Shown here piece after piece: positions 40,827 through 50,121 of a stretch of 64,000 bases of DNA (its first letter is position 1; each line of letters begins with the position of its first letter). The DNA comes from Streptomyces sp. GESEQ-4 (GTDB lineage Bacteria; Actinomycetota; Actinomycetes; Streptomycetales; Streptomycetaceae). Made by a program: the position numbers and the translations under genes. The notes under the pieces are model-generated. The model was not told the DNA's origin, searched no databases, and saw nothing but the letters and a program-made list of their open reading frames with translations. Location of the stretch: contig NZ_JAFFSU010000004.1 of the NCBI RefSeq assembly GCF_017948455.1, forward strand, positions 359,029 to 423,028. The letters are read 5' to 3'.

Positions 40827-43316
40827 ATGAGCAGCCTCTTTGATGACAGCTTCCTGGCGGACCTCCAGGCCCCGCGGGGCCCCGCGGAGGAACCCCCGCC
40901 GCCACCCGAGGACGATCATGCGCCGGAGCCGGTTCCGGACGATCTGTTCGGCGGGAAGTTCGACGCGCCGCCGGACCGGGACGCGTACTACCGGGACGGC
41001 GCGCACCGCCCGGCGGTGGACCCGGCCGCGCTCCTGGACGGGCTGAACGAGAACCAGCGAGCGGCCGTCGTCCACTGCGGCTCCCCGCTGCTCATCGTGG
41101 CCGGCGCCGGCTCCGGCAAGACGCGCGTGCTGACACACCGCATCGCGTACCTGCTCGGCGAGCGCAAGGTGCACCCCGGCCAGATCCTCGCGATCACCTT
41201 CACCAACAAGGCCGCCGGCGAGATGAAGGAGCGCGTCGAGCAGCTCGTCGGCCCGCGCGCGAACGCGATGTGGGTGATGACGTTCCACAGTGCCTGCGTA
41301 CGCATCCTGCGCCGCGAGTCGAAGAAGCTCGGCTTCACCTCGTCCTTCTCGATCTACGACGCCGCCGACTCCAAGCGCCTGATGGCCCTGGTCTGCCGCG
41401 ACCTGGACCTCGACCCCAAGCGCTACCCGCCCAAGTCCTTCAGCGCCAAGATCAGCAACCTGAAGAACGAGCTGATCGACGAGGAGGACTTCGCCGCCCA
41501 GGCCACCGACGGCTTCGAGAAGACCCTCGCCCAGGCGTACGCGATGTACCAGTCGCGCCTGCGCGAGGCCAACGCCCTCGACTTCGACGACCTGATCATG
41601 ACGACGGTCAACCTGCTGCGCGCCTTCCCGGACGTCGCCGAGCACTACCGCCGCCGCTTCCGGCACGTCATGGTTGACGAGTACCAGGACACCAACCACG
41701 CGCAGTACGCCCTGGTACGCGAACTCGTCGGCACGGGCGAGCGCGCCGACGACGCTGACGTACCGCCCAGCGACCACGACCTGCTCCCCGCCGAGCTCTG
41801 CGTCGTCGGTGACGCCGACCAGTCGATCTACGCCTTCCGCGGCGCGACCATCCGCAACATCCTCCAGTTCGAGGAGGACTACCCGGACGCGACGACGATC
41901 CTGCTGGAGCAGAACTACCGCTCCACCCAGACGATCCTCACCGCCGCCAACGCCGTCATCGAGCGCAACGAGTCCCGCCGCCCCAAGAACCTGTGGACCA
42001 ACGCGGGCGCGGGCGCGCGCATCACCGGCTATGTCGCCGACACCGAGCACGACGAGGCGCAGTTCGTCGCCGAGGAGATAGACCGCCTCACGGACGCGGG
42101 CGACGCGAAGGCCGGCGACGTCGCGGTCTTCTACCGTACGAACGCCCAGTCCCGTGTCTTCGAAGAGGTCTTCATCCGCGTCGGCCTGCCCTACAAGGTC
42201 GTCGGCGGCGTCCGCTTCTACGAGCGCAAGGAGGTCAGGGACGTCCTGGCCTACCTGCGCGTGCTCGCCAACCCCGAGGACTCGGTCCCGCTGCGCCGCA
42301 TCCTCAACGTGCCCAAGCGCGGCATCGGCGACCGCGCCGAGGCGATGATCGACGCCCTCTCCCAGCGCGAGAAGATCAGCTTCCCGCAGGCACTGCGCCG
42401 CGTCGACGAGGCCTACGGCATGGCCGCCCGGTCGACGAACGCGGTCAAGCGGTTCAACGTGCTCATGGAGGAGCTCCGTACGATCGTCGAGTCGGGCGCG
42501 GGACCCGCGACCGTCCTCGAGGCCGTCCTCGAACGCACCGGCTATCTCGCCGAGTTGCAGGCCTCCACCGACCCGCAGGACGAGACCCGGATCGAGAACC
42601 TCCAGGAACTCGCGGCCGTGGCCCTGGAGTTCGAGCAGGAGTCCGCGGAGGGCGAGGCCGCGGGCGGACTCTCCGACTTCCTGGAGCGCGTCGCCCTGGT
42701 TGCCGACTCCGACCAGATCCCCGACGAGGACGAGGAAGGCGCGGGCGTCATCACCCTGATGACCCTGCACACCGCCAAGGGCCTCGAATTCCCCGTCGTG
42801 TTCCTGACCGGCATGGAGGACGGCGTCTTCCCGCACATGCGCGCCCTCGGCCAGACCAAGGAGCTGGAGGAGGAGCGGCGCCTGGCGTACGTCGGCATCA
42901 CGCGCGCGCGTGAGCGCCTGTATCTGACGCGGTCCGCCATGCGGAGCGCGTGGGGGCAGCCGTCGTACAACCCGCCCTCGCGCTTCCTGGCGGAGATCCC
43001 GGACCAGCACGTGGACTGGAAGCGGACCGGTCCCTCCGCGGCCCCGGCGGGCCCGGTGTCGGGCGTCGCCGCCTCACTGTCCTCGTCCCGCTCCCGTTCG
43101 TCGGCATCGGGCGCCTCCGGCTTCGCCACGCGACGGACCTCGGAGAAGCCGGTGGTCGCGCTGGCGGTCGGCGACCGGGTCACCCACGACCAGTTCGGTC
43201 TCGGCACGGTGATGGCGGTCAAGGGCACCGGCGGCAACGCGGAGGCCACGATCGACTTCGGCGACACCAAGCCGAAGCGCTTGCTGCTGCGGTATGCGCC
43301 GGTGGAGAAGCTCTGA
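40827..43316 (+). CDS. pcrA: ATP-dependent DNA helicase UvrD/PcrA
   Basis: 829 aa, ATG 40827 with GGAGAG upstream. Superfamily 1A 3'-5' helicase for nucleotide excision and mismatch-independent repair and for clearing RecA or stalled polymerase. Motifs in order: Q motif LNENQRAAV, motif I AGAGSGKTRVLTHR, Ia AITFTNKAAGEMKER, II VDEYQDTN, III VVGDADQSIYAFRGA, IV LEQNYRST, V LMTLHTAKGLEFPVVF, VI RRLAYVGITRARERLYLT. The acidic Pro-rich N-terminus (about 60 residues) and a C-terminal KOW/Tudor-like domain (DRVTHDQFGLGTVMAVKG) are typical of actinobacterial PcrA. The promoter carries a DNA-damage motif (40608-40630). Confidence 0.96.
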   Translation: MSSLFDDSFLADLQAPRGPAEEPPPPPEDDHAPEPVPDDLFGGKFDAPPDRDAYYRDGAHRPAVDPAALLDGLNENQRAAVVHCGSPLLIVAGAGSGKTRVLTHRIAYLLGERKVHPGQILAITFTNKAAGEMKERVEQLVGPRANAMWVMTFHSACVRILRRESKKLGFTSSFSIYDAADSKRLMALVCRDLDLDPKRYPPKSFSAKISNLKNELIDEEDFAAQATDGFEKTLAQAYAMYQSRLREANALDFDDLIMTTVNLLRAFPDVAEHYRRRFRHVMVDEYQDTNHAQYALVRELVGTGERADDADVPPSDHDLLPAELCVVGDADQSIYAFRGATIRNILQFEEDYPDATTILLEQNYRSTQTILTAANAVIERNESRRPKNLWTNAGAGARITGYVADTEHDEAQFVAEEIDRLTDAGDAKAGDVAVFYRTNAQSRVFEEVFIRVGLPYKVVGGVRFYERKEVRDVLAYLRVLANPEDSVPLRRILNVPKRGIGDRAEAMIDALSQREKISFPQALRRVDEAYGMAARSTNAVKRFNVLMEELRTIVESGAGPATVLEAVLERTGYLAELQASTDPQDETRIENLQELAAVALEFEQESAEGEAAGGLSDFLERVALVADSDQIPDEDEEGAGVITLMTLHTAKGLEFPVVFLTGMEDGVFPHMRALGQTKELEEERRLAYVGITRARERLYLTRSAMRSAWGQPSYNPPSRFLAEIPDQHVDWKRTGPSAAPAGPVSGVAASLSSSRSRSSASGASGFATRRTSEKPVVALAVGDRVTHDQFGLGTVMAVKGTGGNAEATIDFGDTKPKRLLLRYAPVEKL

Positions 43317-43357
43317 CGGAGTGGGCCCTCGCTGAACCGGCGGGGGCCCGCAGGCAC

Positions 43358-44791
43358 TTACGTCGGGTCCAGCCCGTGGCTGCGCAGCCAGGCCAGCGGG
43401 TCTATGGCGGAGCCACCGGACGGCTTCACCTCGAAGTGCAGGTGCGGACCGGTCGAGTTGCCGGAGTTGCCGGAGTACGCGATCGTGTCGCCGGCCTTCA
43501 CGGTCGTACCGGACGAGACGGCGTAGGTGGAGAGGTGGCAGTACCACGTCTCCGTACCGTCCTTGTCGGTCACGATCATCATGTTGCCGTAGGAGCTGTT
43601 CCACTCCGTGCGGACGGTGCCGTCGGTCGCGGCCATCACCGGCGTGCCGTACGAGACCGGGAAGTCGATGCCGGTGTGGATGGACATCCAGTTGATGCCG
43701 GACTGGCCGAAGTAGGCGCTGAGCCCGTGCCGGGCGACCGGCAGGGCGTACTTCGGGCGCAGCCGCTCCTTGCGGGCCGCTTCCGCCGCCGCCTTCTTCT
43801 TCTCGGCCTCCTGCTGGGCCTTGAGGTCGATGCGCTCCTGCGTACGGCTGGCCCGGTCGGCGAAGTCGTCGGCACCGGCGGTGAGGCTCTCGAGCTGGGT
43901 GTCCAGCTTGTTGTTCGCGGCGGACGGCTTGACGGACTTCGTGTCCGCCGCGGTCGTCGACGTGTCGCCGCCGTCGTCGGTCAGTGTGCCGACGGACGCG
44001 GCGGCGATCCCCGCGACACCCATCACACACGCCGACGGCACGGCGACCGTCAGCAGCGCGGAGCGCTTGGCGGGCGTACGGCGACGGGAGCGCCCCGCGC
44101 CACGAGCGGCCGCGCGTGAGCCGGGCGCAGGGGTCGGCGAGACGGCCTCTTCCTGCTCTTCCTGGCCGTCGAGCAGGGGTGTTACGACGGACAGCTCACC
44201 GGTTGAGACATGCTCGTACTCGTCGGCCGGGTGCTGGGCGCCGTCCGAGTTCCACTGCGTGGCGTCGTACGCGCCGGTGTCGAAGGTCTGCGTGCCCCAG
44301 TCCCAGTGCTGGGTCTGGTCCGCCGCGCCGGAGTGCTCAGGCTGCTCGGGCTGCAGCCAAGTACCCGAATCCCACTGGCCGGTGGCCTCGGGGCCGGTGG
44401 ACTGCGGCGGGATGACGGAGAGCGGCTGGTGGCCCTCGGTCCAGGCGGTGGTGTCGTACGCGCCGGTGTCGTAGGCGGCGTGGTGCTGGGCCGCGTACAC
44501 GTCGTAGTTCAGCGTCTGGTGACTGCCCGTCGACCACTGAGTGCCGTCGTACGAGCCCGTGTTCTCGCCGGGCATGCTGCCGAAGAGCGGGTCGGCGTCG
44601 AAGGTCGGGGTGGCGTAGGCACCGGTGTCCAGGCCCGCCGCGCCCGCGGGAATACAGTTCGCCGCGTAGGCGTCGTACGTGGTGAAGTCACCGTAGTGGG
44701 CTTCCTGTCCGCCGTACGGCGCGTAGGGCGCCGAGGCATCGGAAGCCGGAGCCGGGGAGGTGATGATCCCCGACGGGTGACGTTCGTTCAC
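43358..44791 (-). CDS. Membrane-anchored M23 (LytM-type) metallopeptidase
   Basis: 477 aa from GTG 44791 with GAGAGA upstream. A cytoplasmic N-terminal half of about 230 residues is low in charge and rich in Tyr/Asp/Gly, with a repeated 'YDTGAYDTTAW', 'FDTGAYDATQWNS', 'AYATPTFDAD' theme. One membrane segment (SALLTVAVPSACVMGVAGIAA) and a coiled coil (RTQERIDLKAQQEAEKKKAAAE) lead to a C-terminal M23 domain: HTGIDFPVSYGTPV (zinc His and Asp) and the final HLHFEV. It should cut peptidoglycan cross-links outside the cell. The long Tyr/Asp-rich cytoplasmic part is unusual and may be a phosphorylation target. Confidence 0.9.
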   Translation of the reverse strand: MNERHPSGIITSPAPASDASAPYAPYGGQEAHYGDFTTYDAYAANCIPAGAAGLDTGAYATPTFDADPLFGSMPGENTGSYDGTQWSTGSHQTLNYDVYAAQHHAAYDTGAYDTTAWTEGHQPLSVIPPQSTGPEATGQWDSGTWLQPEQPEHSGAADQTQHWDWGTQTFDTGAYDATQWNSDGAQHPADEYEHVSTGELSVVTPLLDGQEEQEEAVSPTPAPGSRAAARGAGRSRRRTPAKRSALLTVAVPSACVMGVAGIAAASVGTLTDDGGDTSTTAADTKSVKPSAANNKLDTQLESLTAGADDFADRASRTQERIDLKAQQEAEKKKAAAEAARKERLRPKYALPVARHGLSAYFGQSGINWMSIHTGIDFPVSYGTPVMAATDGTVRTEWNSSYGNMMIVTDKDGTETWYCHLSTYAVSSGTTVKAGDTIAYSGNSGNSTGPHLHFEVKPSGGSAIDPLAWLRSHGLDPT

Positions 44792-44988
44792 CAACTTCTC
44801 TCTCGCCTCGACAACAGGGGCTGCCAGAGCAGTGCGGTGACTGTACCCGGCAGTACGCGGGCGCGACAATCTTCGGCAGGTTTCGCGCCTGAAGGAAACG
44901 GGCATTCGGCCGTGTTTCGGGGGACGGCGGGCGCGGGTTTGGCCCTGCGTTCGAAGAGTGTTCGAAGCTGGATGGGGCGGAGCGAACG

Positions 44989-45852
44989 TCACGCCACGGT
45001 CAGACCACCGGTCCGGGCGGCTTCTGCGGTTCCTGTCGGCGCGGTGTCGAGGGCCTGCCGTATGCCGGTCGCGACGGCGGGGTGCACGGGCAGGGCGAGG
45101 TGTCCGACGCCGCTCACCCGCACGTTGTGCGCCAGCAGGTCGGGGTGGTCGATGCAGGCGGTCTCCAGCGGGTCCATCAGGTGGTCCAGGTCGCTCCAGA
45201 AGCTCACGAACTGCGTACGGCAGCCGGGAGCCGGCCGGGTGAGCTCCTCGAGGACGTCCGAGCCCGGGCGCATCTGGCGGACGATCGGGTGGGCGTTCAT
45301 CAGCGGAGCCACCCGGGTGCCGGAGTGCGGCGTACCCAGCGTCACCAGCGTCCTGACGCGGATGTCACCGCCCAGTCGCTGTACGTAATAACGGGCGATC
45401 AGTCCGCCGAGGCTGTGGCCGACGATGTCGACCTGATTGCTGCCCGTGCGCTCGCAGATCTCCTCTATGTGCCGGGCGAGCAGCTCGGCCGCGGCGCGTA
45501 TGTCACAGGTCAGCGGAGAGTAGTTGAGCGACTCGACCTGCTGCCTGCCGTGCTGGGCGAGACTGCGGCGCAGCAGGACGAAGACCGAGCGGTTGTCGAT
45601 GAAGCCGTGCAGCAGGACGACCGAGGGCTTGGCCTCCGTCGGCAGCTGTGCGGTGTCGGGCGGGGGAAGCGCGGGGCCCGGGCCGCGGCGCTCCTGGATG
45701 ATGCCGGACGGGTAGAGGAGGAGATGTCCCGCGAGGATGGCGAGGTCCAGGGCGGTCGCCTTCAGGAGGTTCATGGACAGCCCCGCCAGTCTGCTGGGGA
45801 GCAGGCGCTGGCAGAGGGGAAGAAAGGGCACTACCGCCCTGGTGACCTTCAT
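44989..45852 (-). CDS. Alpha/beta hydrolase, lipase (LipA/EstA-like)
   Basis: 287 aa; ATG 45852 preceded by AGGAGG. The N-terminus has a hydrophobic stretch (LSMNLLKATALDLAILAGHLLLYP) that looks like a membrane anchor or uncleaved signal. The hydrolase fold shows the oxyanion strand SVVLLHGFIDNRSVF, the nucleophile elbow DIVGHSLGGLIARYYV (Ser), an Asp in the SFWSDLDHLMDP region and the catalytic His in VSGVGHLALPVHP. This is the pattern of Bacillus/Streptomyces triacylglycerol lipases. The substrate is unproven. It is divergent from icmB across a 590-bp gap. Confidence 0.88.
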   Translation of the reverse strand: MKVTRAVVPFLPLCQRLLPSRLAGLSMNLLKATALDLAILAGHLLLYPSGIIQERRGPGPALPPPDTAQLPTEAKPSVVLLHGFIDNRSVFVLLRRSLAQHGRQQVESLNYSPLTCDIRAAAELLARHIEEICERTGSNQVDIVGHSLGGLIARYYVQRLGGDIRVRTLVTLGTPHSGTRVAPLMNAHPIVRQMRPGSDVLEELTRPAPGCRTQFVSFWSDLDHLMDPLETACIDHPDLLAHNVRVSGVGHLALPVHPAVATGIRQALDTAPTGTAEAARTGGLTVA

Positions 45853-46442
45853 GGCCGACCTCCTGTCGGCACGCGGAAGGACGGCTCTGTCCCCCGTGTG
45901 CCCTCGTGGGAAGCCGTACCGAAGACGGCCGACGGTGCGCCGGCGGGGCGCGTGGGACGGGTGCGGTCGGGGGCCTGAGGTGCGCCTGCGGTGCAAGACG
46001 CGCCTGTGGTGCCGATGAAGCGACGAGGTCCCCTGTCGGTGTGGCGACGAGGCTCCCCGCTGTCGTGCCGTACCTGTCCTACGTGCCCTGCCTGCCACCG
46101 TCGGTGCGCCGCACCCACACGGCGCGCTGCCTGCGGCGCGGTGGTGCGACGACCTCGTTGCGGCTCCCTGTGCGCTTGGAACGGTGCGCGGCTAACGTGT
46201 CCCACCGTGTGATTTCCCCCTCGGTCGGCACCGCGAAACTGCCGGTTACGGGATGCTGGAGATAACGTTCGTTCACTTCCCCGGCCGGTGCAGTGTGAGG
46301 TGTCCTGGCCGTGGCGCTGTGCTCCAGTACGTACTCGGTGCGGCGGATGGCTCAGCGCACGGCATGCGAGGCTCGTACGGCACGGGCGGTGCGTGGGGTA
46401 CGTATCGGTACGGATGCATGTAGTCGCTTCATGGAGGCAGTG
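45853..46442. other. 590-bp divergent region between lipase and icmB
   Basis: GC-rich, with many GTGCG/CGCAC words and a cluster of CGTAC words near icmB (46330-46425). The only candidate gene is the short minus-strand frame at 46079-46276. No tRNA or strong terminator seen. Confidence 0.5.
46079..46276 (-). CDS. Candidate 65-aa basic protein with a TTA codon
   Basis: Frame MNERYLQHPVTGSFAVP...TEGEITRWDTLAAHRSK with an Arg-rich end (PPRRRQRAVWVRR). GTG start at 46276 with GGGGAA only a few bases ahead. About three quarters of third positions are G/C, lower than established neighbours. It contains one TTA leucine codon, which in Streptomyces needs the bldA tRNA. The residue makeup is protein-like rather than Arg/Pro noise. 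I do not recognise it. Confidence 0.3.
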   Translation of the reverse strand: MNERYLQHPVTGSFAVPTEGEITRWDTLAAHRSKRTGSRNEVVAPPRRRQRAVWVRRTDGGRQGT

Positions 46443-46859
46443 ATGGGTGTGGCAGCCGGTCCGATCCGCGTGGTGGTGGCCAAACCGGGGCTCGACGGTC
46501 ACGATCGCGGGGCCAAGGTGATCGCGCGGGCGCTGCGCGACGCCGGTATGGAGGTCATCTACACCGGGCTTCACCAGACCCCGGAACAGGTCGTCGACAC
46601 GGCGATCCAGGAGGACGCCGACGCGATCGGCCTGTCCATCCTCTCCGGCGCCCACAACACCCTGTTCGCCGCGGTGATCGACCTCCTCAAGGAGCGTGAC
46701 GCCGAGGACATCCTGGTCTTCGGAGGCGGCATCATTCCCGAGGCGGACATCGCTCCGCTGAAGGAGAAGGGGGTTGCCGAGATCTTCACGCCGGGGGCTA
46801 CGACGGCTTCGATCGTGGAGTGGGTCAGGGCGAACGTGGTGCAGCCGGCCGGTACGTAG
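46443..46859 (+). CDS. icmB: Isobutyryl-CoA mutase small (B12-binding) subunit
   Basis: 138 aa; ATG 46443 with GGAGG 5-6 bases upstream. Binds adenosylcobalamin base-off/His-on and, with a large IcmA subunit encoded elsewhere, interconverts isobutyryl-CoA and n-butyryl-CoA, linking valine breakdown and fatty-acid or polyketide precursors. The cobalamin motif DGHDRGAK (DxHxxG, His ligand), then [10 protein letters not shown] and [12 protein letters not shown], are all present. It matches stand-alone IcmB length and is not fused to a mutase domain. It could alternatively be the small subunit of another acyl-CoA mutase. Confidence 0.85.
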   Translation: MGVAAGPIRVVVAKPGLDGHDRGAKVIARALRDAGMEVIYTGLHQTPEQVVDTAIQEDADAIGLSILSGAHNTLFAAVIDLLKERDAEDILVFGGGIIPEADIAPLKEKGVAEIFTPGATTASIVEWVRANVVQPAGT

Positions 46860-46894
46860 CTGCTCCGCTGGGAGGGGCGCGATGGGTCGTGGGT

Positions 46895-46950
46895 TGTCTG
46901 CGGCGCCGTTGTAGCTGGTCGCGCAGTTCCCCGCGCCCCTGCGGGGCGCG
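46895..46950 (-). repeat. Second copy of the Streptomyces intergenic repeat
   Basis: CGCGCAGTTCCCCGCGCCCC followed by a hairpin GCGCCCC-tgc-GGGGCGC (46933-46949). It is the reverse complement of the words at 9221-9275. It lies between the convergent icmB and DUF5691 genes and can serve as a terminator. Confidence 0.55.
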
Positions 46951-46951
46951 C

Positions 46952-48550
46952 TTACACCGCCCCCAGCTCCTCCGCCATGGCCGCCCTCAGTCGCAGTGTT
47001 GTGACCAGGCGTTGGAATGCCTCCGCCCAGTAGCCTCCGGCTCCCGGTGATGCGTCCTCCGGTTCGTCCGGTATGGCCATCAGGCCGTCCAGTCGGGCTG
47101 CCTCCCCGGGGTCCAGGCAGCGTTCGGCCAACCCCATCACTCCGCTGAAGCTCCATGGGTAACTCCCCGCGTCTCGCGCGATGTTGAGCGCGTCCACCAC
47201 AGCCCGCCCCAGGGGCGCGGCCCACGGCACCGCGCACACTCCGAGCAGCTGGAACGCCTCGGACAGTCCGTGCGCCGCGATGAACCCGGCCACCCACTCG
47301 GCGCGTTCGTCGGGGCTCAGGGTGCCGAGGAGCTTCGCCCGTTCCGCCAGGGACACCGCTCCTGGGCCGCCGGCTTCCGGTGCCGACGGGGTGCCGAGGA
47401 GCGCCCGTGCCCACTCCGCGTCGCGTTGCCGCACGGCGGCTCGGCACCATGCCGCGTGCAGTTCGCCCTGCCAGTCGTCCGCGACCGGCAGCGCCAGGAT
47501 CTCCTGAGGTGTGCGTCCGCCGAGCCGGCCGGGCCAGGTCCCGAGCGGTGCCGCCTCCACCAACTGGCCGAACCACCATGACCGTTCACCCCGTCCCGCC
47601 GGAGCCTTGGTCACGACACCGTCTCGCTCCATGCTGGGGTCGCACTCGTGCGGCGCTTCAACGGCGATCGTCGGTGTCTCGCGCATACGGTCGACGGTCA
47701 CGCATGCCCCGGCCCGGACCGCCATCCGTCCGGCCAGTGCCGAGCCCGGCAGCGCCGACAGCAACTCCGCCGCCGTCGCCCGTACATTGCGGCTCCGGTC
47801 GGCCAGCGCCTGTTCCAGGAACGGCTCGTCGTCCGGTCCCAGCCCCGTCCGCAGCGAGTCGAGGAACATCAGGCGGTCCTCCGCCCGCTCCGTCGACCAG
47901 GTGGTCGCGAGCAGTTCGCGTGCGGCGGCGGGCACGCGGGCGCGGATGGCCGCGAGCAGGGCGACCCGCTCGGCGAACAGTCCCTCCTGCCAGAGCTCCC
48001 GTACCTTCTCCGTATCTCCGGGGTCGGGCACCGCCGCGCCCCCGCCGGGCGCCGCACGCAGGGCGAACCGCCAGTCAGGGTTGAGCCGGGCGAGCCACAT
48101 CGCCCGCGGCCCCGCGAACGTCAGCGCCGCCGGCCGTAGATCCGTACGGCCGCGGGCCGCGTCCAGCAGCGCGGGCAGCATCTCCGGTGGCGCCGCGAAG
48201 CCGCGCGTGTTGGCCCTCGCGAGCCACTGCGGCAGCAACTCCATGAGATCCGGCGCCGTGCCTCTGCTGCGGCCGGCGCCCGCGCCGGGACGGTCGGCCA
48301 GCAGCAGCGCGAGCCTGCGGGCCGCCGCGGCGGGCAGGTGCGGGCGCGGGTCCTCGGGCGCCGGTTCCGGGCGCTCGGCCGCTCGCGCGGGTCGTAGCCC
48401 GGCCCGCCGTCGTACGGTCTCCACGGCCGCCGCGTCCAACAGCGCCACCGGGGCCTCCCGGCCGGGAACGGAACCCGGCGGAGTGCGCCGCTCGGTCCCG
48501 AGCAGGGCGGTGGTGACCAGGTCCTCCCAGGCGCTTGACGCGGTGTTCAT
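46952..48550 (-). CDS. DUF5691-family helical-repeat protein
   Basis: 532 aa from ATG 48550 (GGAAGGGAAG upstream). Starts SAWEDLVTTALLGTERRTPP, the typical opening of this family, which always neighbours a SWIM zinc-finger gene and a MoxR/VWA cluster. The body is rich in Leu/Ala/Arg/Trp helices with HEAT-like spacing (FLEQALADRSRNVRATAAELLSALPGSALAGRM). No enzyme motif seen. It is transcribed after the SWIM gene (82-bp gap). The likely role is a scaffold or adaptor of the MoxR-VWA system, possibly in DNA damage given the shared promoter. Confidence 0.82.
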   Translation of the reverse strand: MNTASSAWEDLVTTALLGTERRTPPGSVPGREAPVALLDAAAVETVRRRAGLRPARAAERPEPAPEDPRPHLPAAAARRLALLLADRPGAGAGRSRGTAPDLMELLPQWLARANTRGFAAPPEMLPALLDAARGRTDLRPAALTFAGPRAMWLARLNPDWRFALRAAPGGGAAVPDPGDTEKVRELWQEGLFAERVALLAAIRARVPAAARELLATTWSTERAEDRLMFLDSLRTGLGPDDEPFLEQALADRSRNVRATAAELLSALPGSALAGRMAVRAGACVTVDRMRETPTIAVEAPHECDPSMERDGVVTKAPAGRGERSWWFGQLVEAAPLGTWPGRLGGRTPQEILALPVADDWQGELHAAWCRAAVRQRDAEWARALLGTPSAPEAGGPGAVSLAERAKLLGTLSPDERAEWVAGFIAAHGLSEAFQLLGVCAVPWAAPLGRAVVDALNIARDAGSYPWSFSGVMGLAERCLDPGEAARLDGLMAIPDEPEDASPGAGGYWAEAFQRLVTTLRLRAAMAEELGAV

Positions 48551-48632
48551 GCGCTTCCCTTCCGTTGGGTGCTGTGTGGTGGTTGAAGGGTCATCGACGT
48601 CGGGTGTCCGGTGGGGCGGGACACATGCATGG

Positions 48633-49988
48633 TCAGCACAGCGCCACCGCCTCACCTGCTCCTTCCGTCCAGGCGGTCAGCGGGTTGAAGCCCCGGTGGC
48701 CGCACTCGCCGAAGACCTTGACGGGGGTGCCGCCGGATAGAGCGACGAGTCGCCACAGGCCGGGGTGGGAGCGGGCCGATGGGGTCAGCGGCAGGGCCGT
48801 TGGCCCGTCGGCGTCCGCCAGTTGCCAGGAGTCGCCGTCCGGGGTCGGTATGACGCGGTCGAGCGTGACCGGGACCGACTCCAGCCAGGGGTCGTCCCGC
48901 AGCGCATCGCTGTAACGGGCGGCCGCCTGGGCCGTCGTCACTCCCGGCGGACGTATCGCCGCCGGAGCGGGTGGCGCGAACCGCTCACCCAGGGAAGACC
49001 GCAGCTGCCCCGCTCCGGGGTATGCGGACACCTCGGCGTCCAGGGCCAGCCCGACCGGCAGCGCCAGGTCGGGAGCGCGGCCCGCGGCGCCGTAGGAGAG
49101 GAGCAGCGCGGTGCGAGCCGTGTCGGCGCCGTGCAGCCAGATTCTGCGGGTCGTCAGCTTCGGATCGGCCGTGTCGTACTGGGCGAGGATCAGCCAGCGG
49201 TCCCGGACCGGCGGACCGTCCGCCGAGGCGGGCAGGCCGATGCGGGAGCGGACCGTCGCCGCCAGTTCCTCGGGCAGCCGCTCGCGGCGCAGCCAGCCCT
49301 GGTCGAGGAGATGGAGCAGGGCGCACTCCTCCAGCAGCCGCACCGGCCAGCCGGGACCGGACGCCGGGATCGCCCCCAACTCGCGGACGCGTGAGGCCAG
49401 TCCGGGGGCCTGGGCGTCGACCATGCGGGCCGCGGTCTCCTCCCACAGCCCGTACCCCGCCTGCTCCGCGCCCGCGAGGCCGCCGCGCAACAGGTCCGCC
49501 AGACGCTGCTCCAGCTCCGACGCCCCCGCGGTGACCCGCTCGGCGCGACGCTCCGCCCGGCGCCGGGCGGCCTCCGGATCACCGGACCCGGACGTGGCAC
49601 CGGCCGGCCCCGCCGCCCGCTTCTCCTCGGTGCGCCGGCGTCTGCCCGCGAGCCACTGCTCCGCCCAGTCCGGCGCCCGGCCCGGCGGCACCGCGCCGTC
49701 CCCGCCCGCCCAGAGCAGCAGCAGCCCGAGCGCGTGCTTGCACGGGAACTTGCGGCTCGGACAACTGCACTTGTACGCGGGGCCGGAGGCGTCCGCGATG
49801 TCGACGACCGTCTGATACGGCTTGCTGCCACTGCCCTTGCACAGCCCCCACACCGTCCCCTCGTCGGAACTGCCCGCCTCGGACCACGGCCCGGCCGCTC
49901 CGAGTTTGCTTCCCGCCTTGCGTGACGCGGCGTCAGGCGCCAGTGCAAGCACCTGGTCCGCGGTCCAGCGCACCCCCTGCTGAGTCAT
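48633..49988 (-). CDS. SWIM zinc-finger protein
   Basis: 451 aa from ATG 49988. N-terminal helix MTQQGVRWTADQVLALAPDAASRKAG, then the SWIM motif CSCPSRKFPCKHALGL (CxCxnCxH) at about residues 73-88, a zinc site for DNA or protein binding known from bacterial SWI2/SNF2 ATPases and plant MuDR. The rest (about 350 residues) is helical with no recognised enzyme motif. The ATG lies 7 bases after a -10 box of a DNA-damage promoter (49996-50018), so the mRNA is probably leaderless. First gene of the SWIM-DUF5691 operon, divergent from MoxR. Confidence 0.88.
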   Translation of the reverse strand: MTQQGVRWTADQVLALAPDAASRKAGSKLGAAGPWSEAGSSDEGTVWGLCKGSGSKPYQTVVDIADASGPAYKCSCPSRKFPCKHALGLLLLWAGGDGAVPPGRAPDWAEQWLAGRRRRTEEKRAAGPAGATSGSGDPEAARRRAERRAERVTAGASELEQRLADLLRGGLAGAEQAGYGLWEETAARMVDAQAPGLASRVRELGAIPASGPGWPVRLLEECALLHLLDQGWLRRERLPEELAATVRSRIGLPASADGPPVRDRWLILAQYDTADPKLTTRRIWLHGADTARTALLLSYGAAGRAPDLALPVGLALDAEVSAYPGAGQLRSSLGERFAPPAPAAIRPPGVTTAQAAARYSDALRDDPWLESVPVTLDRVIPTPDGDSWQLADADGPTALPLTPSARSHPGLWRLVALSGGTPVKVFGECGHRGFNPLTAWTEGAGEAVALC

Positions 49989-49995
49989 GTCATCG

Positions 49996-50018
49996 AAGGT
50001 AGATCCCACCACTGACAA
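49996..50018 (-). promoter_or_regulatory. DNA-damage (RecA-NDp/PafBC-type) promoter of the SWIM operon
   Basis: Minus strand TTGTCAGTG, 8 bases, TACCTT, then 7 bases to the ATG at 49988. Perfect fit to tTGTCRgtg-N8-TAnnnT. Confidence 0.75.
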
Positions 50019-50065
50019 TCGGTCCGGCGAGCGCGTTTGCGCAGGTCAGAACGGATTGTCAGTGG
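50009..50065. repeat. 12-bp perfect inverted repeat in the divergent promoter
   Basis: CCACTGACAATC (50009-50020) and GATTGTCAGTGG (50054-50065), 33 bases apart. Each arm is the upstream half of a damage-type promoter pointing outward. Confidence 0.9.
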
Positions 50066-50078
50066 CGTGGTGCACGGT
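50056..50078 (+). promoter_or_regulatory. Candidate DNA-damage promoter of the MoxR operon
   Basis: TTGTCAGTG, 8 bases, CACGGT. The upstream half is perfect, but the -10 begins CA rather than TA, so this side is weaker than the SWIM side. Confidence 0.5.
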
Positions 50079-50121
50079 GGACACCAGATCCGAACCGGCC
50101 GAGCTGGAGGGGGCCTCAGCC

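Noticed and set aside
40671..43010. Long minus-strand frame opposite the helicase gene
   Set aside because: The plus strand has all UvrD motifs; the minus frame is Gly/Asp/Val-rich shadow.
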